A stretch of DNA of 64,000 bases from Alisma plantago-aquatica (Eukaryota; Streptophyta; Magnoliopsida; Alismatales; Alismataceae): NCBI GenBank assembly GCA_963693085.1, contig OY856409.1:1617971711-1618035710 (forward strand), given 5' to 3'. The notes beneath the pieces are model-generated. The model had not been told where the DNA came from. It searched no databases and saw only the letters and a program-made list of their open reading frames with translations. How positions within the stretch are numbered: the first letter of the stretch is position 1; each line of letters begins with the position of its first letter. Positions 13,432 to 27,638 of this stretch are shown one piece after another. The position numbers and the translations under genes were made by a program.

Positions 13432-14099
13432 ATTTAATAGATGCTCTACTGTTTTTTGACTTTCCTCTTAATAACAACACTTTTCCCATGATCTCCGGGA
13501 TGAATTGATATGTGTACACCATAATTTCGGCGATGGAAGCGTTATTGATGGGAGAGTGGATGGCGGTTTGGAAGGGAAGACAGAACGTGTGCGGGTTCGT
13601 GGAGTAAGGGATGAGCCCGTTCAATGTTGGTCGAGAAGAAAGAGAAATAGTAAGTGTAATTACTTGGGAACTTTGATAAGGTAGTCATTTTTTTATTTTA
13701 TTTCAAGAGACTTTTACTACAAACAAAATAAACGTGTAGACTTGATAATGAACGTTATCTATGAGTAAATATTGTGTGATAATGAGAAGAAGTGGAGAAA
13801 TAATCGTGACAGTTTCAACACGGAGATATTTTTAATTGAAAGTGCCCAACATGTAAATACCCAAACATCGCCCCACTTTTTTCATCCGTTATAAACATTT
13901 GTGTGTGCAATGAAAGAGGGGGGAGAAGAAGTTAGAAGCGAAGTTTGCGGAGGGAGTTTGTGAGAGTAAGTTGCTATTTTTGAGAACGTGTGGAGGCCTG
14001 AAAGTAGGCCAGTTAGTGGGGAGAGAGAAAAGCCAATAGAAATAAAAGAAAAGATGAGAAAAATTGTGGGAAGAGAGTGAGTGAAGGAGAGAACGTCAT

Positions 14100-14192
14100 T
14101 TTAAAATAATGTATTCTGATTGGTTGAGAAGGTTGCAATGGCATGCGTTTTTAATTAGGCAAAAAATTTTCCCTTTTTTATAGTAGTATAGA
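14100..14192 (-). repeat. second Helitron 5'-end module
   Basis: The minus strand reads TCTATACTACTATAAAAAAG from 14192, the same start as the outer end at 16420, and carries CCAACCAATCAGAA about 70 nt in. It marks either the true 5' end of the element whose 3' end is at 11746, or a nested copy. Repeated in the duplication at 21594-21686. Confidence 0.7.
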
Positions 14193-14503
14193 TAAGTTAA
14201 TTGATACAAAAACTTAAATGTTAAATCACTATATACAAAATATATAATACCCCATTGGACATATTTATTTTAAATATTTAAATAATAAAACTCTTGAAAA
14301 GGATAATGGTAATCATGTCCCATTGAATATGTTTATCTTACATTAAATATTCAAAAAATAAAACTTTTCAAAAAGATAATGATAATCTCATAACTGCTAA
14401 AAAGGATAATGGTCCTTTTATCATAAAAGAAAAAAAATATAAAATTAAACAAATATAAAAGACGGAATGGTTTGTTATGGATGTAGTCAGTTGAGATTTG
14501 AGA

Positions 14504-14579
14504 GGAATACGTGGTGAGAGAGGAAGGGAAGCGTGGAGGGAGGAATACGTGGTGAGAGAGGAAGGGAAGCGTGGAGTTA
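14504..14579. repeat. 38-bp direct tandem repeat
   Basis: A 38-bp purine-rich unit starting GGAATACGTGGTGAGAGAGG occurs twice head to tail (14504 and 14542). Copied at 21998-22073. Confidence 0.85.
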
Positions 14580-16420
14580 GGGTGGATTTGTTTGACTGTG
14601 GGGCTATGGGACTATTGGTTTGATACTTGGTCATAAATAATGAGAGTGGGGTTGGGAATCACAATTAAGATGGGAAGGAAAGGACCGAGTAAATAGGGGA
14701 GATATTTGAGGAGAGAAAATAGGGGGGGGAATTTGAGGAGTGGTGGACCAGAAAAACAGTAATGAAGATGAGCGCAAGAGATTAATGGGTGGGATTTAGG
14801 AATATTAGAAACGTTGAAGATTAATTGTTAGTAAATATAACGAAATGGAAAATAAGACGATCAAGTATTCAATTTAAGGAGAAATATTCCGAGATTGAGC
14901 ATGTTTTTTTTTTAGTTTTAATTTGACTAAAAATAATTTATCTGATAAAAAATATGTGTGAAAGGAGAAAAACAAGAAGATCGTAATAAATTACAATGGA
15001 GGACCGAATTAATTGGAGTGGGAAAGAGAAAGTTATCGAATCATTTTTTATGGGATGAGAGGAGTGAAGCAAAATTAAAGATTATGTTTTGGACATCCAG
15101 CTCAAGAAAAATAAAGTACGTCTCTTATTCCACCCAATTGCGAATGTCGACTTCGCCTTCTTCATTGTTAATATGCATCATCACATTAAGCCGATTCATG
15201 TTGGTTCCCTTAGTTTCATTCTCAGACATTCCAAAGCCATGACACTGTGGCCGAAAGATAAACCAAATAGTTTTAAACCTTGAGCAGGACCTGATCTAAT
15301 ACCAAAAATAACACATCTCAACTCTTGATTGTAAAATAGGCACATCATTTATCTAGATATTAACTTCAGTTTACAGTAGCTATTTTAAAAAACAATAATA
15401 TCATACATAAGTGGTCCATGGTGGTTGATTTGTTGGGATGATCCTTTTCTTTCCAGCAAGAAAGATAAATAGACATTATATAGTACCAAAAATTCACCTA
15501 GACATGTTTCCGTAATTGAATGGACTTGATAATAAAGTCATTATGGAAAGAACACGTATTGAGAGGAAGAATTCAATTAGAATAAATAAGATGTTGAAAA
15601 AATGTGTGAACCTGCAGAGTAAGGCGAGCTCCCTGGATATTTTTTGACTTTGTATCATGTATCATGAATCCTCCACGAACAATGCATCTAATCAACTGCT
15701 ACAACCGGCAATGTAGAAACACACAATATGGGAGGATGGGTTACAATTACTGATGTGTGTCGTTTCCAGCTTCGGCATATTTCACCTTGATGGAGCGTAT
15801 AGGCATATTGAAATATTTGTTGGATAGAGTATTGACGAAGACCCTAAAAAGCTAGCCTATGGAAGTAGTATGATAGCCGTCCTTTAAGCTTGCTGTGGTG
15901 ACACACTCGCAACCCATCAATGTGGTTCCAACAATGCAACCCTGTTCACCCTTCTTTTGTTCGACGATGGTCGTGGATCGTTCACACAGGAGATACATTT
16001 GCCACCATCTTCCTATGAGCGTTCCTTCATGAGAGATAGTTGTGGAAGATCTGCAAGAATGGGAGATAAAGGGAACTTACCCCAGGGAACGTGTGGCACC
16101 ACTCCCTCGGTCATGGCAGCGTTGTTCGGCTTTGTGCAATGAATGAGATTGTACGGCAGGATAGTTATGAGGATGTTAGCGAGATGGAGAGAGTGGCCAA
16201 AAGAATCGTGGGTTTGTTGATGTGAGCTTGTTTTGGAAGGAGAGAGAAATCAGGATAAAAACGGAACAAAACAGAGAAAAAACGTCAGAAGAGAGAGGGT
16301 CAAGGAGATTGCAGGGATTTTGAATCCTTGCTTCTGATTGGTTGGAATAATTTTTCGGAAAAGAAAATGGCATCATATGTAATTTAAACAACAAACTCGT
16401 TCTTTTTATAGTAGTATAGA

Positions 16421-17012
16421 TATAGATGGAAACGGCGGATGCAAAGGAAAGACTGAAATAAAATTTTGGGGGTGTAAATACTGCGCGCTTGTGAGGGAGT
16501 CGGGGATGGGGAAATGGGTCATTTAGATCAGAATTAGAATTAGAATTCGGATAGAATTAGATTAGACTAGGAACTGCCAACCCTAGAAATGTCCCTTCAC
16601 GTGTTTACTGGGTTGTTCTTAATCATTAGAACGCATGGGCTCCACTAGAAGCGCCGCCAAACTTTTCTTTTCTAGCTTTTAAGCGCCGCCAAACTAGTCA
16701 AAAATGTACCAGAAATCGACCCCCTTGTTTTACATGCCTTGGCATTCTTAGATCTAGTTTGGTTGTGTGAATTCTCAATGTAAAAAATACAATAAACTCA
16801 TACGTTGTCGTCCACTAAACCGTATCAAACAAGCCCTTAGGTATGTGCATTACACTGGCCAATCAGATTCAACCCACGACCCGACCCATATAACTCAACA
16901 CTAACCCAGTCCACAGTTTTCCTTGATGTGTCTGGGCCGAAAATTTGAAGCGCATTGTTTATACGGATTGGGTCAGGAACAATGTAACACCAAATTTAAA
17001 AACCTGAATATT

Positions 17013-17013
<1 letters not shown>
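16421..17013. other. unique spacer between Helitron and inverted-repeat array
   Basis: Non-coding. AAGCGCCGCCAAACT occurs twice near 16650-16695. No gene seen. Copied at 23915-24507. Confidence 0.6.
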
Positions 17014-17067
<54 letters not shown>

Positions 17068-17070
<3 letters not shown>

Positions 17071-17459
17071 TCATGCTGGAATATACTTGAGTGTATCCAG
17101 AGCAGAATGCACTCAGGTAGTTTTCCATAGTGTAATATTTTGTTTTAAATATAATCCATTGATCTTCTTAAACATCATGTGAATAGCTCAAATATAAAAT
17201 TTGAGCCTATTTGGACATTTATTGGTCATGTTATGAAGACTACAAAAATTATACATTTCAAATTAGTTTCGTGCGTCAATTTTGTTACCCTCAGATGAGT
17301 GACTTATACTCATCCAAGTGAGCTCAAAATTTGTTTGTAGCCTAATTATAGTATAACAATGAAGATCAATGATTTAAATTTTTCAAAAAAATAGTTGTGA
17401 ATGCAAACACCACTTGAGTGTAGCGAGCGATCTGTACACTCGAGTGTATTCTAGCCTGA

Positions 17460-17462
<3 letters not shown>
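17068..17462 (+). mobile_element. MITE-like unit 1
   Basis: Left end GTCATGCTGGAATATACT, right end CACTCGAGTGTATTCTAGCC then TGACTC. About 395 bp, flanked on the left by (AT)n(GA)n and on the right by (AT)n. Confidence 0.75.
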
Positions 17463-17496
<34 letters not shown>

Positions 17497-17549
17497 TTAT
17501 ATATATATAAAAATAAATATATATAAATATATATATAGAGAGAGAGAGA

Positions 17550-17772
17550 GAGTCATGCTAGAATACACTCAGCAGAATACACTCAAATAGATTTTTATGA
17601 TGTAATATTTTTTTTTTCAAAAATATAATCCGTTGATCTTATTAAACATCTTGTGAATACCTCATACGCAAAATTTGAGCATATTTGGACATGTATAGGT
17701 CATTTTATAAAGACTACAAAAAGTATACATTTTAAAATAGTTTCGCGCGTCGATTTTGTTGCCCTTGGATGA

Positions 17773-17775
<3 letters not shown>
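17550..17775 (+). mobile_element. MITE-like unit 2, truncated
   Basis: Left end GAGTCATGCTAGAATACACT. The unit stops at GGATGAGTGA, where a long (TA)n tract replaces its right half. In the duplicated copy the flanking TA and GA tracts differ by one repeat each. Confidence 0.7.
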
Positions 17776-17846
<71 letters not shown>

Positions 17847-17853
<7 letters not shown>

Positions 17854-18262
17854 GTTAGAATACACTCAAGTGTATTCGGAGCATAATACACTCAAGTAGT
17901 TTTTCATGATGTAATATTTTTTTCAAAAATCTAATTCGTTGATCTTCTTAAACATCTTGTGAATAGATCATACATCTTGTGAATAGATCATACACAAAAT
18001 TTGAACATATTTGGACATTTATAGGTCATGTTATAAAAACTGCAAAAATTATGCATTATAAATTAGTTTTGTGTGTCGATTTTGTTGCTCTTGGATGAGT
18101 GACTTACACTGATCCAAATAGGCTCAAAATTTATATGTAGCCTAGTTATAGTATGATGGTGAAGATCAATGGTTTCAATTTTGCAAAAAATAGCCTTGAT
18201 ATGCAAACACACTTGAGTGTATTCGTGCGATCTGTACAATCGGGTGTATTCTCGCTTGACTC
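17847..18262 (+). mobile_element. MITE-like unit 3
   Basis: Left end GAGTCAGGTTAGAATACACT, right end GGGTGTATTCTCGCTTGACT. It carries a small internal duplication, CATCTTGTGAATAGATCATA, twice near 17950-17990. Confidence 0.75.
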
Positions 18263-18334
18263 TATATATAAATACACACACATATATATATACATATATA
18301 TATAGAGAGAGAAAGTCATCCTGGGGAGAGAGAG

Positions 18335-18733
18335 AGATTCATGCTAGAATACACTCGAGTAAATTCAAAGCAGAATACACTCTCAAGTAGTTTTTCTTGA
18401 CGCAATATTTTTTTTTTAAATATAATTCGTTGATCTTCTTAAACATCTTATGAATAGCTCATACGAAACATTTGAGCATATTTAGATATTTATAGATCAT
18501 GTTATAAAGACCGCAAAAATTAAGCATTTAAAATTAGTTTCGCGTTTTGATTTTGTTGTCCTTGGATGAGTGACTTAAACTCATTCAAATGGGCTCAAAA
18601 TTTGTACGTAGCCTAGTTATAGTATGACGGTGAGGATCAATTGTTTATATTTGGTAAGAAATAGTCTTGATATGGTAACACACTTGAGTGTATTCATGCG
18701 ATCTATACACTCGAGTGTATTCTAGCCTAACTC
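18335..18733 (+). mobile_element. MITE-like unit 4
   Basis: Left end GATTCATGCTAGAATACACT, right end CGAGTGTATTCTAGCCTAAC. A short remnant of another left end (GTCATCCTGGGGAGAG) precedes it at 18315-18330. Confidence 0.75.
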
Positions 18734-18959
<226 letters not shown>

Positions 18960-19355
18960 GAGTCAGGCTAGAATACACTCGAGTGTATTCATAGTAGAAT
19001 ACACTCAAGTAGTTTTTCATGATGCAATATTTTTTTCAGAAATATAATCTTTCGATCTTCTTAAACATCTTATGAATAGCTCATATGCAAAATTTGAGCA
19101 TATTTGGACATTTATATGTAATGTTATAAACACCACAAAAATTATCCATTTTAAATTAGTTTCGCAGATCGATTTTGTTGCCCTTGTATGAGTGACTTAG
19201 ACTCATATAAAGAGGCTCAAAATTTGTATGTATTCTAGTTATAGTCTGACGGTGAAGATCAATGGTTAAAATTTTGCAAAAAATAGTCTTGTTATATAAA
19301 AACACTTGAGTGTGTTTGTGCGATCTGTACATTCGAGTGTATTTTAGCCTGACTC
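18960..19355 (+). mobile_element. MITE-like unit 5
   Basis: Left end GAGTCAGGCTAGAATACACT, right end CGAGTGTATTTTAGCCTGAC. This unit has the best preserved termini of the array. Confidence 0.78.
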
Positions 19356-19376
19356 TCTCTCTATATATATACACAA

Positions 19377-19441
<65 letters not shown>

Positions 19442-19443
<2 letters not shown>

Positions 19444-19836
19444 ATCAGGCTAGTGTACACTCGAGTGTACCAGAGGCACCGTACACCTCAATCATTTTTG
19501 AAGATGCAATAAATTTTTGAAAAATCTAAACTGTTGATCTTCTTAATTATCATAAGAACATACTATATAATAAATTTTAGCTCATTTGGAAACTTATAGG
19601 TCGTGCATCTAAAGGAGGCAAAAATCATGTATTTCAAATTAGTTTTGTGTGTCAATTTTGTTGTCCTTGGATGACTGATTTATACTCATCCAAATGAGTT
19701 CAAATTTTGTATGTGACCTATTATTATTGTAACAATAAAGGTCAATGGATTAGATTTTGGAAAAACATGGTCTAGATAGGAAAACACCATTGGGGTGTAC
19801 GGCGGGATCTGTATACTCGAGTGTATTCTACCCTGA

Positions 19837-19838
<2 letters not shown>
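19442..19838 (+). mobile_element. MITE-like unit 6, diverged
   Basis: Left end GAATCAGGCTAGTGTACACT, right end CGAGTGTATTCTACCCTGAC. The body is the most diverged of the six. Confidence 0.72.
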
Positions 19839-19880
<42 letters not shown>

Positions 19881-19881
19881 T

Positions 19882-20156
19882 CTATATATCTTTGCAATAT
19901 GTGTTCAAATATAAAGTTTATGAACCACATTTTATCCAAAATATATTTAATTACAAAATAATAAGGCTAAAAATATAAAAGAAAACATTTTAATCTATAT
20001 CTATTGTATTTTTTATTTAATATGTTTACAATAACTAGAAACACCATCTAACCTTATTAATGGGATGTATATTACATGCATTCAATATGCCTTGAAAATC
20101 ATCTCAACAAAACATTTGTGGACCATTTACTGAAATACAATATATATTTTTAATTT
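19882..20156. other. AT-rich DNA at the duplication junction
   Basis: Non-coding. It ends at the ATGT where copy 1 meets copy 2, and is copied at 27364-27638. Confidence 0.6.
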
Positions 20157-23100
20157 ATGTAAAGAGTACTCTATGCTTGAACCGCAAGGACACCTTCTTC
20201 CCCCACGATATTGGTGTGTTAGATCAGTTTTTTAAAATGATTGTAACACATTTTCTGCGAGAATTATTGTAACACCACCGAAGATCCAGTAATGAAAAAC
20301 TTAAATAAATACATAATTTGCTTCGAAATAGCAGAAAAAAGAGCCACCGAAATAGGGGTTGTGAACAACCTGAGATACAAGGGTAATTGAAAAATATTAA
20401 AAATTTGACATTTGTTTTCGTATGAGAGTTAGTTATTGTAAAGAGGCAAATTTGTGGAAGAGAGGAGTAAAAAACTTAAATAAAAGAAATATTTACTTTA
20501 AAAAGTAAAAAAAGCATCTACCGAATTAGGGGTGGTGAACAATCGTTTGAGATGCAAAGATAATTTAAAAAATATAAAAGAATTGACTTCTTTTTACATT
20601 TGTTTCCAAAAGTTAGTTATTGGAGAGAGGCAAGTTCGTGGAAGAGAGGAGTAAAATAAGGAGAATTCGATTTTTATTTTGTATATGTTTGACCGTGTCT
20701 CGTTAATCTGAGCGTGAGTTTGTTATTTAAGAGAACAATTTCGTGAACAAGAATGAAAAGGAGAAAGATTTTCGGATAAGAGAGTTGTTACACTGTGAGA
20801 AGAGAGAAGTTAAAGATATTGTGCCGTTTTAAAATTCTACAATGTGATTGGTTGGTATTTTGTAGAAAAATAAACATGGCTGTGTAGTAATTATTTAAAA
20901 AATCCACTCTTTATATTAGCAACAGATTTAATAGATGCTCTACTGTTTTTTGACTTTCCTCTTAATAACAACACTTTTCCCATGATCTCCGGGATGAATT
21001 GATATGTGTACACCATAATTTCGGCGATGGAAGCGTTATTGATGGGAGAGTGGATGGCGGTTTGGAAGGGAAGACAGAACGTGTGCGGGTTCGTGGAGTA
21101 AGGGATGAGCCCGTTCAATGTTGGTCGAGAAGAAAGAGAAATAGTAAGTGTAATTACTTGGGAACTTTGATAAGGTAGTCATTTTTTTATTTTATTTCAA
21201 GAGACTTTTACTACAAACAAAATAAACGTGTAGACTTGATAATGAACGTTATCTATGAGTAAATATTGTGTGATAATGAGAAGAAGTGGAGAAATAATCG
21301 TGACAGTTTCAACACGGAGATATTTTTAATTGAAAGTGCCCAACATGTAAATACCCAAACATCGCCCCACTTTTTTCATCCGTTATAAACATTTGTGTGT
21401 GCAATGAAAGAGGGGGGAGAAGAAGTTAGAAGCGAAGTTTGCGGAGGGAGTTTGTGAGAGTAAGTTGCTATTTTTGAGAACGTGTGGAGGCCTGAAAGTA
21501 GGCCAGTTAGTGGGGAGAGAGAAAAGCCAATAGAAATAAAAGAAAAGATGAGAAAAATTGTGGGAAGAGAGTGAGTGAAGGAGAGAACGTCATTTTAAAA
21601 TAATGTATTCTGATTGGTTGAGAAGGTTGCAATGGCATGCGTTTTTAATTAGGCAAAAAATTTTCCCTTTTTTATAGTAGTATAGATAAGTTAATTGATA
21701 CAAAAACTTAAATGTTAAATCACTATATACAAAATATATAATACCCCATTGGACATATTTATTTTAAATATTTAAATAATAAAACTCTTGAAAAGGATAA
21801 TGGTAATCATGTCCCATTGAATATGTTTATCTTACATTAAATATTCAAAAAATAAAACTTTTCAAAAAGATAATGATAATCTCATAACTGCTAAAAAGGA
21901 TAATGGTCCTTTTATCATAAAAGAAAAAAAATATAAAATTAAACAAATATAAAAGACGGAATGGTTTGTTATGGATGTAGTCAGTTGAGATTTGAGAGGA
22001 ATACGTGGTGAGAGAGGAAGGGAAGCGTGGAGGGAGGAATACGTGGTGAGAGAGGAAGGGAAGCGTGGAGTTAGGGTGGATTTGTTTGACTGTGGGGCTA
22101 TGGGACTATTGGTTTGATACTTGGTCATAAATAATGAGAGTGGGGTTGGGAATCACAATTAAGATGGGAAGGAAAGGACCGAGTAAATAGGGGAGATATT
22201 TGAGGAGAGAAAATAGGGGGGGGAATTTGAGGAGTGGTGGACCAGAAAAACAGTAATGAAGATGAGCGCAAGAGATTAATGGGTGGGATTTAGGAATATT
22301 AGAAACGTTGAAGATTAATTGTTAGTAAATATAACGAAATGGAAAATAAGACGATCAAGTATTCAATTTAAGGAGAAATATTCCGAGATTGAGCATGTTT
22401 TTTTTTTAGTTTTAATTTGACTAAAAATAATTTATCTGATAAAAAATATGTGTGAAAGGAGAAAAACAAGAAGATCGTAATAAATTACAATGGAGGACCG
22501 AATTAATTGGAGTGGGAAAGAGAAAGTTATCGAATCATTTTTTATGGGATGAGAGGAGTGAAGCAAAATTAAAGATTATGTTTTGGACATCCAGCTCAAG
22601 AAAAATAAAGTACGTCTCTTATTCCACCCAATTGCGAATGTCGACTTCGCCTTCTTCATTGTTAATATGCATCATCACATTAAGCCGATTCATGTTGGTT
22701 CCCTTAGTTTCATTCTCAGACATTCCAAAGCCATGACACTGTGGCCGAAAGATAAACCAAATAGTTTTAAACCTTGAGCAGGACCTGATCTAATACCAAA
22801 AATAACACATCTCAACTCTTGATTGTAAAATAGGCACATCATTTATCTAGATATTAACTTCAGTTTACAGTAGCTATTTTAAAAAACAATAATATCATAC
22901 ATAAGTGGTCCATGGTGGTTGATTTGTTGGGATGATCCTTTTCTTTCCAGCAAGAAAGATAAATAGACATTATATAGTACCAAAAATTCACCTAGACATG
23001 TTTCCGTAATTGAATGGACTTGATAATAAAGTCATTATGGAAAGAACACGTATTGAGAGGAAGAATTCAATTAGAATAAATAAGATGTTGAAAAAATGTG

Positions 23101-23914
23101 TGAACCTGCAGAGTAAGGCGAGCTCCCTGGATATTTTTTGACTTTGTATCATGTATCATGAATCCTCCACGAACAATGCATCTAATCAACTGCTACAACC
23201 GGCAATGTAGAAACACACAATATGGGAGGATGGGTTACAATTACTGATGTGTGTCGTTTCCAGCTTCGGCATATTTCACCTTGATGGAGCGTATAGGCAT
23301 ATTGAAATATTTGTTGGATAGAGTATTGACGAAGACCCTAAAAAGCTAGCCTATGGAAGTAGTATGATAGCCGTCCTTTAAGCTTGCTGTGGTGACACAC
23401 TCGCAACCCATCAATGTGGTTCCAACAATGCAACCCTGTTCACCCTTCTTTTGTTCGACGATGGTCGTGGATCGTTCACACAGGAGATACATTTGCCACC
23501 ATCTTCCTATGAGCGTTCCTTCATGAGAGATAGTTGTGGAAGATCTGCAAGAATGGGAGATAAAGGGAACTTACCCCAGGGAACGTGTGGCACCACTCCC
23601 TCGGTCATGGCAGCGTTGTTCGGCTTTGTGCAATGAATGAGATTGTACGGCAGGATAGTTATGAGGATGTTAGCGAGATGGAGAGAGTGGCCAAAAGAAT
23701 CGTGGGTTTGTTGATGTGAGCTTGTTTTGGAAGGAGAGAGAAATCAGGATAAAAACGGAACAAAACAGAGAAAAAACGTCAGAAGAGAGAGGGTCAAGGA
23801 GATTGCAGGGATTTTGAATCCTTGCTTCTGATTGGTTGGAATAATTTTTCGGAAAAGAAAATGGCATCATATGTAATTTAAACAACAAACTCGTTCTTTT
23901 TATAGTAGTATAGA
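20157..23914 (-). mobile_element. Helitron fragment in duplication copy 2, 3' end missing
   Basis: Same sequence as 12663-16420 (offset 7494). The 5' end on the minus strand is at 23914, with the second 5' module at 21686. The hairpin and CTAG were not duplicated, so this copy could not end a transposition cycle by itself. Confidence 0.75.
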
Positions 23915-24506
23915 TATAGATGGAAACGGCGGATGCAAAGGAAAGACTGAAATAAAATTTTGGGGGTGTAAATACTGCGCGCTTGTGAGGGAGTCGGGGA
24001 TGGGGAAATGGGTCATTTAGATCAGAATTAGAATTAGAATTCGGATAGAATTAGATTAGACTAGGAACTGCCAACCCTAGAAATGTCCCTTCACGTGTTT
24101 ACTGGGTTGTTCTTAATCATTAGAACGCATGGGCTCCACTAGAAGCGCCGCCAAACTTTTCTTTTCTAGCTTTTAAGCGCCGCCAAACTAGTCAAAAATG
24201 TACCAGAAATCGACCCCCTTGTTTTACATGCCTTGGCATTCTTAGATCTAGTTTGGTTGTGTGAATTCTCAATGTAAAAAATACAATAAACTCATACGTT
24301 GTCGTCCACTAAACCGTATCAAACAAGCCCTTAGGTATGTGCATTACACTGGCCAATCAGATTCAACCCACGACCCGACCCATATAACTCAACACTAACC
24401 CAGTCCACAGTTTTCCTTGATGTGTCTGGGCCGAAAATTTGAAGCGCATTGTTTATACGGATTGGGTCAGGAACAATGTAACACCAAATTTAAAAACCTG
24501 AATATT

Positions 24507-24507
<1 letters not shown>

Positions 24508-24561
<54 letters not shown>

Positions 24562-24953
24562 AAGTCATGCTGGAATATACTTGAGTGTATCCAGAGCAGA
24601 ATGCACTCAGGTAGTTTTCCATAGTGTAATATTTTGTTTTAAATATAATCCATTGATCTTCTTAAACATCATGTGAATAGCTCAAATATAAAATTTGAGC
24701 CTATTTGGACATTTATTGGTCATGTTATGAAGACTACAAAAATTATACATTTCAAATTAGTTTCGTGCGTCAATTTTGTTACCCTCAGATGAGTGACTTA
24801 TACTCATCCAAGTGAGCTCAAAATTTGTTTGTAGCCTAATTATAGTATAACAATGAAGATCAATGATTTAAATTTTTCAAAAAAATAGTTGTGAATGCAA
24901 ACACCACTTGAGTGTAGCGAGCGATCTGTACACTCGAGTGTATTCTAGCCTGA

Positions 24954-24990
<37 letters not shown>

Positions 24991-25266
24991 TTATATATAT
25001 ATAAAAATAAATATATATAAATATATATATATAGAGAGAGAGAGAGTCATGCTAGAATACACTCAGCAGAATACACTCAAATAGATTTTTATGATGTAAT
25101 ATTTTTTTTTTCAAAAATATAATCCGTTGATCTTATTAAACATCTTGTGAATACCTCATACGCAAAATTTGAGCATATTTGGACATGTATAGGTCATTTT
25201 ATAAAGACTACAAAAAGTATACATTTTAAAATAGTTTCGCGCGTCGATTTTGTTGCCCTTGGATGA

Positions 25267-25343
<77 letters not shown>

Positions 25344-26240
25344 GTTAGAATACACTCAAGTGTATTCGGAGCATAATACACTCAAGTAGTTTTTCATGAT
25401 GTAATATTTTTTTCAAAAATCTAATTCGTTGATCTTCTTAAACATCTTGTGAATAGATCATACATCTTGTGAATAGATCATACACAAAATTTGAACATAT
25501 TTGGACATTTATAGGTCATGTTATAAAAACTGCAAAAATTATGCATTATAAATTAGTTTTGTGTGTCGATTTTGTTGCTCTTGGATGAGTGACTTACACT
25601 GATCCAAATAGGCTCAAAATTTATATGTAGCCTAGTTATAGTATGATGGTGAAGATCAATGGTTTCAATTTTGCAAAAAATAGCCTTGATATGCAAACAC
25701 ACTTGAGTGTATTCGTGCGATCTGTACAATCGGGTGTATTCTCGCTTGACTCTATATATAAATACACACACATATATATATACATATATATATAGAGAGA
25801 GAAAGTCATCCTGGGGAGAGAGAGAGATTCATGCTAGAATACACTCGAGTAAATTCAAAGCAGAATACACTCTCAAGTAGTTTTTCTTGACGCAATATTT
25901 TTTTTTTAAATATAATTCGTTGATCTTCTTAAACATCTTATGAATAGCTCATACGAAACATTTGAGCATATTTAGATATTTATAGATCATGTTATAAAGA
26001 CCGCAAAAATTAAGCATTTAAAATTAGTTTCGCGTTTTGATTTTGTTGTCCTTGGATGAGTGACTTAAACTCATTCAAATGGGCTCAAAATTTGTACGTA
26101 GCCTAGTTATAGTATGACGGTGAGGATCAATTGTTTATATTTGGTAAGAAATAGTCTTGATATGGTAACACACTTGAGTGTATTCATGCGATCTATACAC
26201 TCGAGTGTATTCTAGCCTAACTCATATATATATATGTATG

Positions 26241-26271
<31 letters not shown>

Positions 26272-26335
26272 GTTTTTGTGTGTGTGTGTGTATGTGTGTG
26301 TGTGTGTGTGTCTGTGTGTGTGTATATATATATAG

Positions 26336-26432
<97 letters not shown>

Positions 26433-26858
26433 AGAGAGAGAGAGTCAGGCTAGAATACACTCGAGTGTATTCATAGTAGAATACACTCAAGTAGTTTTTC
26501 ATGATGCAATATTTTTTTCAGAAATATAATCTTTCGATCTTCTTAAACATCTTATGAATAGCTCATATGCAAAATTTGAGCATATTTGGACATTTATATG
26601 TAATGTTATAAACACCACAAAAATTATCCATTTTAAATTAGTTTCGCAGATCGATTTTGTTGCCCTTGTATGAGTGACTTAGACTCATATAAAGAGGCTC
26701 AAAATTTGTATGTATTCTAGTTATAGTCTGACGGTGAAGATCAATGGTTAAAATTTTGCAAAAAATAGTCTTGTTATATAAAAACACTTGAGTGTGTTTG
26801 TGCGATCTGTACATTCGAGTGTATTTTAGCCTGACTCTCTCTCTATATATATACACAA

Positions 26859-26926
<68 letters not shown>

Positions 26927-27318
26927 TCAGGCTAGTGTACACTCGAGTGTACCAGAGGCACCGTACACCTCAATCATTTTTGAAGATGCAATAAATTTTT
27001 GAAAAATCTAAACTGTTGATCTTCTTAATTATCATAAGAACATACTATATAATAAATTTTAGCTCATTTGGAAACTTATAGGTCGTGCATCTAAAGGAGG
27101 CAAAAATCATGTATTTCAAATTAGTTTTGTGTGTCAATTTTGTTGTCCTTGGATGACTGATTTATACTCATCCAAATGAGTTCAAATTTTGTATGTGACC
27201 TATTATTATTGTAACAATAAAGGTCAATGGATTAGATTTTGGAAAAACATGGTCTAGATAGGAAAACACCATTGGGGTGTACGGCGGGATCTGTATACTC
27301 GAGTGTATTCTACCCTGA

Positions 27319-27362
<44 letters not shown>

Positions 27363-27363
27363 T
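24508..27363. repeat. six-unit MITE-like array, second copy
   Basis: Copy of 17014-19881. Unit positions: 24562-24956, 25044-25269 (truncated), 25337-25752, 25825-26223, 26442-26837 and 26924-27320. Only dinucleotide tract lengths differ from the first array. Confidence 0.9.
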
Positions 27364-27638
27364 CTATATATCTTTGCAATATGTGTTCAAATATAAAGTT
27401 TATGAACCACATTTTATCCAAAATATATTTAATTACAAAATAATAAGGCTAAAAATATAAAAGAAAACATTTTAATCTATATCTATTGTATTTTTTATTT
27501 AATATGTTTACAATAACTAGAAACACCATCTAACCTTATTAATGGGATGTATATTACATGCATTCAATATGCCTTGAAAATCATCTCAACAAAACATTTG
27601 TGGACCATTTACTGAAATACAATATATATTTTTAATTT

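Larger units (their letters stand above)
11746..16420 (-). mobile_element. non-autonomous Helitron, minus strand
   Basis: Read on the minus strand, the element starts TCTATACTACTATAAAAAGA (the 20 bases ending at 16420), preceded by host A. It ends CTAG (11746-11749), followed by host T. A perfect 8-bp stem with a 3-nt loop (11758-11776) lies 8 nt inside the CTAG. Established Helitron rules (5' TC, 3' hairpin then CTRR, insertion between A and T, no terminal inverted repeats) are all met. No Rep/helicase reading frame is present. Two further 5'-end modules at about 13431 and 14192 suggest nested or chained copies, so the single-element span is uncertain; a shorter element 11746-14192 fits equally well. 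Confidence 0.75.
20157..27638. repeat. 7.5 kb tandem duplication, copy 2
   Basis: Second copy of 12663-20156, 12 bp shorter because of microsatellite length changes. At its end the sequence continues from ATGT (27639-27642) into unique DNA. Its Helitron part (20157-23914) lacks the 3' end with the hairpin, because the duplication began inside the element. Confidence 0.95.

Noticed and set aside
13397..16394. Short frames (60-94 codons) inside the Helitron as genes
   Set aside because: No domain, no conserved start, and they occur in the duplicate only because the DNA is copied. No Rep/helicase motif was found.
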